A stretch of DNA of 64,000 bases from Actinobacillus suis ATCC 33415. GTDB lineage: Bacteria > Pseudomonadota > Gammaproteobacteria > Enterobacterales > Pasteurellaceae. Shown here one piece after another: positions 59,610 to 64,000 of this stretch. A program made the translations under genes and the position numbers. Position 1 is the stretch's first letter; each line of letters opens with the position of its first letter. Where the stretch lies: assembly GCF_000739435.1 (NCBI RefSeq), contig NZ_CP009159.1, positions 2,378,501 to 2,442,500 of the forward strand. Reading direction: 5' to 3'. The notes under the pieces are model-generated. The model ran no database searches. It worked only from the letters and a program-made list of their open reading frames with translations, and was not told the DNA's origin.

Positions 59610-61337
59610 ATGGCAGAAAAGAAAAAAGGTTTTTGGTCTTGGCTAGGTTTTGGCAAAAAAGATGAGCCGAAACAAGACGATGTTCCGGCGGAACAAAATG
59701 TTGAATCTACAGCAGAAACGCTAGAACAAAAAGTCGAGCAAGCAGAACAAAAAGCCGAGCAGCTACAAGAGACAGTAGAACAAAAATTAGAAGATCTTGA
59801 AGATAAAATTGAAGATAAGTTTGAGCAAATTACCTCGCAGCCGGAAATCAAACAATTTGTTGATTCAGTTGAGCAAAAAGCGGAACAGGTTGAGGATTTT
59901 GTTGAGCGCATTGAAGATGCGATTGAGCAAAAGTTTGAACAAATCGAAGAATTCGTTGAACAAAAATCAGAGCAAATTGAGCAATTTGTTGAGGATAAAG
60001 TCGAAGAAGCCAAAAGCTTTTTGCATGAGACAGCGGAAAAGATAGAGCAATCTTTTGAGCAAGAAAAAGAACAATCCGTTTCAATTATTGATACGGCTAA
60101 GGCCGAAATTCCGCCAACAGATGTTACCCAAAACATTGAGCAAGAGGTTGAAGAAACCTCGGTACAAGCGGTCGAATTTGGTGAAAATCTTGCAAATGAA
60201 ACGACAACTGAGCCAGAGCCGGTAAATCATCATCAGCAAATCGAAGAACGTGTTGAAAAAGTTGTAGAAGCGGAGCTTGCTGGCGAAGTTAAAACAAAAT
60301 CGGATGCGGAAGAAAACTTTGAAGAGCTGGAAGAATTAGTTGAGCTTGAGGCAGAAAAAGCAGAACACGAGCAAGCGGCACAAAAGGCGGATGATTACCA
60401 AGAAAAACCAAGTGAAGGTGGCTTTTTCAGCCGCTTGTTAAAAGGGCTCGTTAAAACGAAACAAAGCATCGGTTCCGGTTTCCGTAATTTCTTTAGCGGC
60501 AAAAAAATCGATGACGATTTATTTGAAGAACTGGAAGAGCAGTTATTGGTCGCCGATTTGGGCATGCCGACCACAACTAAGATTATTAACAGCCTTACGC
60601 AACACGCAACTAAACAGCAGTTAAAAGATGCGGATTTACTTTATCAGCAACTTAAAGTTGAGTTGGGCGAAGTATTAAAACCAGTTAGCCAACCGCTTGA
60701 AATCGATACAAGTAAGAAGCCTTATGTAATTTTAATGGTTGGCGTGAACGGGGTGGGTAAAACTACCACTATCGGTAAATTAGCTCGCAAATTCCAAGCG
60801 GAAGGTAAATCTGTAATGCTTGCCGCCGGTGATACTTTCCGTGCCGCTGCCGTAGAACAGTTACAAGTTTGGGGTGAACGTAACAATATTCCGGTGGTCG
60901 CACAATCTACCGGTTCGGACTCTGCTTCGGTGATTTTTGATGCGATGCAATCAGCGGCGTCAAAAGGGATTGATATCTTAATCGCAGATACTGCTGGTCG
61001 TTTGCAGAATAAAAACAACTTAATGGATGAGCTGAAAAAAATCGTACGTGTGATGAAAAAATATGATGAAAGCGCACCGCACGAAATTATGCTTACCTTA
61101 GATGCCGGTACAGGACAAAATGCAATTAGCCAAGCGAAGTTATTTAACGAAGCGGTCGGTTTAACCGGTATTACCTTAACTAAATTAGACGGTACGGCAA
61201 AAGGTGGTGTGATCTTTGCGATTGCCGACCAATTTAACATTCCGATTCGCTTTATCGGGGTCGGTGAAAAAATTGAAGATCTCCGCCCATTTAATGCGGA
61301 AGAATTTATCGAAGCATTATTTGAACACGAAGAATAA
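59610..61337 (+). CDS. ftsY: Signal recognition particle receptor FtsY, with long acidic domain
   Basis: A 575-residue GTPase that takes nascent chains from the signal recognition particle to the membrane. The first 265 residues are an acidic A-domain built from degenerate heptads such as EQKAEQ and EQKFEQIEEFVEQK, longer than in E. coli. The NG domain follows: GVNGVGKTTTIGK at about 378, DTFRAAAVEQL, DTAGRLQNK and TKLDGTAKGG. Head of ftsY-ftsE-ftsX. Confidence 0.95.
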   Translation: MAEKKKGFWSWLGFGKKDEPKQDDVPAEQNVESTAETLEQKVEQAEQKAEQLQETVEQKLEDLEDKIEDKFEQITSQPEIKQFVDSVEQKAEQVEDFVERIEDAIEQKFEQIEEFVEQKSEQIEQFVEDKVEEAKSFLHETAEKIEQSFEQEKEQSVSIIDTAKAEIPPTDVTQNIEQEVEETSVQAVEFGENLANETTTEPEPVNHHQQIEERVEKVVEAELAGEVKTKSDAEENFEELEELVELEAEKAEHEQAAQKADDYQEKPSEGGFFSRLLKGLVKTKQSIGSGFRNFFSGKKIDDDLFEELEEQLLVADLGMPTTTKIINSLTQHATKQQLKDADLLYQQLKVELGEVLKPVSQPLEIDTSKKPYVILMVGVNGVGKTTTIGKLARKFQAEGKSVMLAAGDTFRAAAVEQLQVWGERNNIPVVAQSTGSDSASVIFDAMQSAASKGIDILIADTAGRLQNKNNLMDELKKIVRVMKKYDESAPHEIMLTLDAGTGQNAISQAKLFNEAVGLTGITLTKLDGTAKGGVIFAIADQFNIPIRFIGVGEKIEDLRPFNAEEFIEALFEHEE

Positions 61338-61437
61338 CAACAATTATTACGCGCAGGCGGAGAAAGAGATTTTTGCAAAAAATAAGCAAAATTAGACCGC
61401 TCTTTCTGGAATGTCGTGATAGAAAAAGGTAAACACA

Positions 61438-62091
61438 ATGATTAAATTCACAAATGTAAGTAAAGCCTATAAAGGTGGCAAGCCGGCATTACAAGGTATT
61501 AATTTCCATTTGCCGGTTGGCGGTATGGCGTATTTAACCGGCCATTCCGGTGCCGGTAAAAGTACCTTGCTTAAGCTGATTATGGGCATTGAGCGTGCAA
61601 ATGGTGGGCAAGTGATGTTTAACGGACACGATATTACACGTCTTGAAGCACACGAATTGCCGTTTTTACGCCGCCAAATCGGTATGGTTCACCAAGATTA
61701 CCGTTTACTTACCGATCGTACCATTCTGGATAATGTCGCTTTGCCGTTGATTATTCAAGGTATGAATCAGCAAATTGTTGAGCGTGAAGCGCGTATCGCT
61801 TTAGAACGTGTCGGCTTGGCAAATAAAGCCAATTATTTACCGCTACACCTTTCAGGCGGTGAACAACAACGTGTGGATATTGCCCGTGCGATTGTACATC
61901 GTCCGATTTTATTATTAGCTGATGAGCCGACCGGTAACTTAGACGAAAAATTATCGTTTGAGATTTTCCGCTTATTTGAAGAATTTAATCAATCCGGCAC
62001 AACAGTATTGGTCGCAACTCACGATACCAATATTATTTCAAAACGCCCGAAACCATGCTTAGTATTAGAGCAAGGTCATCTTAGAAATTAA
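61438..62091 (+). CDS. ftsE: Cell division ATP-binding protein FtsE
   Basis: A 217-residue ABC ATPase that with FtsX acts at the septum and controls murein hydrolases through EnvC. Walker [10 protein letters not shown], signature [15 protein letters not shown], Walker [13 protein letters not shown]. It lies 100 bases after ftsY; an uptake-signal-like hairpin is in the gap. ftsX follows after 9 bases. Confidence 0.96.
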   Translation: MIKFTNVSKAYKGGKPALQGINFHLPVGGMAYLTGHSGAGKSTLLKLIMGIERANGGQVMFNGHDITRLEAHELPFLRRQIGMVHQDYRLLTDRTILDNVALPLIIQGMNQQIVEREARIALERVGLANKANYLPLHLSGGEQQRVDIARAIVHRPILLLADEPTGNLDEKLSFEIFRLFEEFNQSGTTVLVATHDTNIISKRPKPCLVLEQGHLRN

Positions 62092-62100
62092 GGAAACAAT

Positions 62101-63039
62101 ATGGCTCGTTCATTTAATACCAGCTTTGGTGCGCAAACACGTTATACCTTACGTTCTGTATGGCAAGATCTCCTAAAACGTAAGTTTGGAACTTTTTTAA
62201 CCGTATTAGTGATTGCGGTATCACTCACTATTCCGACCGTAAGTTATTTACTTTGGAAAAATACTCATCAGGCAGCGACAGAGTTTTATCCGGAACCGGA
62301 GCTCACGATTTATTTGCATAAAAATCTTGCTGAACATGATGTGAATGCCGTGGTAGAACGTATTCGCCACTTTGATGCGGATAAAATTGAATCGTTGAAC
62401 TATATTTCTCGTCAGCAAAGTTTAGATGAATTTCGTTCATGGTCTGGCTTTGGTGAAGCTTTAGATATTATTGATGATAATCCGCTACCGGCGGTAGTTA
62501 CCCTCAAACCGAAAAAGCAGTTTACCGCTAATGATGCGATGCTTGAATTACGTAATGGTTTACAGGCGATTAAAGGTGTGCAAGAGGTTCGTCTAGATAA
62601 CGGTTGGTTAGAAAAATTAACCGCTTTAACTTGGCTGATTGCTCGAATTGCAATGGTTTGTACGGTGTTGATGCTAATTGCGGTATTTTTAGTGGTGGGA
62701 AATGCGGTGCGTACTGATGTCGCAAATAGCAAAGCTTCAATTGAAGTGCAGCAATTATTAGGTGCAACGGATCACTTTATTGCTCGCCCGTTCCTTTATA
62801 CCGGTATGATTTATGGCTTTTTCGGCAGTTTGCTTGCTATTGTGTTTAGTGCGGTTTTAATCAGTTACTTTACCGGTGTAGTGAAATATGTCACTGATAT
62901 GTTCACGGTTAAATTTGAGTTAAACGGCCTGGATTTTAGTGAAATGTTCTTCCTGATTGTGGCGTGTATCTTTATCGGTTGGTTATCAGCAAAAATTGCG
63001 ACTAATCGTCATATACACCGAATCGGTTCTCGCTATTAA
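62101..63039 (+). CDS. ftsX: Cell division protein FtsX
   Basis: A 312-residue inner-membrane partner of FtsE with four helices (first at about 35-55, others at about 175-200, 230-255 and 280-300) and a large periplasmic loop that binds the amidase activator. The E. coli order continues with rpoH, which is absent here. Confidence 0.95.
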   Translation: MARSFNTSFGAQTRYTLRSVWQDLLKRKFGTFLTVLVIAVSLTIPTVSYLLWKNTHQAATEFYPEPELTIYLHKNLAEHDVNAVVERIRHFDADKIESLNYISRQQSLDEFRSWSGFGEALDIIDDNPLPAVVTLKPKKQFTANDAMLELRNGLQAIKGVQEVRLDNGWLEKLTALTWLIARIAMVCTVLMLIAVFLVVGNAVRTDVANSKASIEVQQLLGATDHFIARPFLYTGMIYGFFGSLLAIVFSAVLISYFTGVVKYVTDMFTVKFELNGLDFSEMFFLIVACIFIGWLSAKIATNRHIHRIGSRY

Positions 63040-63055
63040 GCTAATTTAAGGCAAT

Positions 63056-63092
63056 AAAAAACGGATATTCAGTGATGAATATCCGTTTTTTT
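63056..63092. terminator. Bidirectional terminator between ftsX and the autotransporter gene
   Basis: ACGGATATTCA and TGAATATCCGT (63061-63071, 63076-63086) with loop GTGA, A-run on the left and seven T on the right. Confidence 0.9.
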
Positions 63093-63098
63093 ATATGG

Positions 63099-64000
63099 TT
63101 AGAATTGGTAGTTCAGATTTAATTTTGCGACATTTTGCTTCGCCACTTTTGAACCGTCAGTAACACCGGCTGAAAGGCTGAGTTTGAGATTTTGATATCC
63201 CATTTCCACACCTGCCGCTAAATGTTGACGATTGCCTGTTTCTAAGCTGAATTCGTGATCCGCCACTTTAATTTTTGCATCGCCGTTATGTACCCAATAC
63301 TCTGCGGAGATTAACGGTTTAATATTAAAGTGAGTGCCAAGAGCAAACTTATAACCTAGCTCAAGTCCTGCAAAATAGCTGACAAAATCGACCGCTTGTT
63401 CTTGCACATTTAGTCCGTCCAATTGGTAATTGGCGTGTCCTAAATGATTATAGCGAATACCTGTTTTCGCGGTGGTTTCAAGCTGATTCCAAGTTAGTTC
63501 CTGTCCTAAAGTTAAGCCGGTTTGTATAAGTTTACGGCTAAAGCTATCGGTTTGGTTTGCCGATTTTAGCTTATTTTTAATTCGTCCCGCACCTAGATCC
63601 AATGCAGCAAATGTACCGTTATTTGTTTGATATTTCACAAATGCGGAAGCAACTTGCAAATGATGTTTACCGCTGTTATAAGCAAAATCATTGCTATTAC
63701 GCACATCGGTTAAGATAGCGCCAACTTGCGTATTGGCATTTACTAAACCACTTACACCTAACTGAGAACGGAAGCTATCCGTTTCATAATGTTGCGGTGC
63801 ATTACGATAAGCAGAGCTATTCGTAACCGTGTTATTAGACCATACACGGAACTGATTACCATCGGTTGGGAATTTTTCAATCACTTGCTGAGCAATATCC
63901 ATATTCACATCCGCAATACTATTTAATTGCGCTGCTGCGTTTGATTCGACTAAATTCGAAATTAGCTGAACTTTTTGCTGTTGTTGTAACAACATTTCTG
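63099..64000 (-). CDS. Autotransporter, C-terminal beta-barrel domain (5' part outside window)
   Basis: About 300 codons are seen. They form a type V autotransporter barrel: repeated amphipathic strands (for example GLVNANTQVGAILTD and KHHLQVASAFVKYQT) and a C-terminal strand ending LNLNYQF with the terminal phenylalanine needed for BAM assembly. The passenger lies beyond the edge, so protease, adhesin or other activity cannot be told; subtilisin-like AasP-type autotransporters of Actinobacillus are one option. An uptake signal lies inside the gene. Confidence 0.85.
   Translation of the reverse strand, partial: EMLLQQQQKVQLISNLVESNAAAQLNSIADVNMDIAQQVIEKFPTDGNQFRVWSNNTVTNSSAYRNAPQHYETDSFRSQLGVSGLVNANTQVGAILTDVRNSNDFAYNSGKHHLQVASAFVKYQTNNGTFAALDLGAGRIKNKLKSANQTDSFSRKLIQTGLTLGQELTWNQLETTAKTGIRYNHLGHANYQLDGLNVQEQAVDFVSYFAGLELGYKFALGTHFNIKPLISAEYWVHNGDAKIKVADHEFSLETGNRQHLAAGVEMGYQNLKLSLSAGVTDGSKVAKQNVAKLNLNYQF

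Noticed and set aside
59588..60136. Cysteine/serine-rich open frame on the minus strand opposite ftsY
   Set aside because: It is the mirror of the E/Q/K heptads in ftsY; composition follows from the sense codons, and it overlaps a certain gene.

Overview
The window is a stretch of a Pasteurellaceae chromosome. The strongest sign is the DNA uptake signal sequence of the Actinobacillus pleuropneumoniae type (core ACAAGCGGTC), which occurs dozens of times on both strands, often as inverted pairs between genes. Gene content and order agree: a hybrid peroxiredoxin-glutaredoxin, artPIQM, lpoA-yraN-diaA-dolP opposite rsmI, ccm genes, rsmD opposite ftsY-ftsE-ftsX, and a periplasmic ATP-dependent DNA ligase. 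The species is not proven by the sequence; Actinobacillus or a close relative is the best guess.

Layout. 1-6.4 kb: end of the peroxiredoxin-glutaredoxin gene, fbp (with a CRP site), mpl, then a leftward thiol-redox gene set (thioredoxin, OsmC-like protein, FMN oxidoreductase, thioredoxin-like protein) divergent from an AraC-type regulator. 6.4-12.4 kb: formaldehyde/glutathione detoxification (adhC, an S-formylglutathione hydrolase, a YghU-type GST, a metallo-beta-lactamase-fold protein) interrupted by a PIN-type toxin-antitoxin pair; adhC and the other detoxification operon carry a similar upstream sequence. 12.5-19.5 kb: a type I restriction-modification locus in the order R-M-S, then a DUF72 gene. 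19.6-27.2 kb: a complete-looking L-tartrate route (ttdA-ttdB, a DASS-type transporter, oadG-oadA-oadB, and a divergent LysR regulator): tartrate becomes oxaloacetate, whose decarboxylation pumps sodium. 27.2-29 kb: periplasmic ligase and a DUF5718-like gene.

29.2-34.7 kb: a full rRNA operon (16S, tRNA-Ile, tRNA-Ala, 23S, 5S) with processing stems and a terminator. 35-41 kb: hda and the cytochrome c maturation genes ccmABCDEF, without ccmG or ccmH next to them. 41.1-41.5 kb: tRNA-Ser and two identical tRNA-Arg genes. 41.5-49 kb: a PuuB-like oxidase, mltF, a 46-codon very basic small gene, and the dolP-diaA-yraN-lpoA / rsmI divergent block. 49-54 kb: epmC, dsbD, a HigBA-like toxin-antitoxin pair, a CaCA antiporter and a YbhB-like protein. 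54-57 kb: the arginine ABC transporter artPIQM behind an ARG-box pair. 57-64 kb: tehB, a rsmD-yciU-hpaC operon, ftsY-ftsE-ftsX, and the C-terminal beta-barrel of an autotransporter that leaves the window.

Most of the window is ordinary core genome. I see no CRISPR array, prophage or insertion sequence, and nothing I could defend as a wholly new system. The best leads are the shared control sequence of the two detoxification operons, the small basic gene behind mltF, the ARG-box and CRP sites, the tartrate/sodium-pump module, and alternative RNA pairings around tRNA-Ala.
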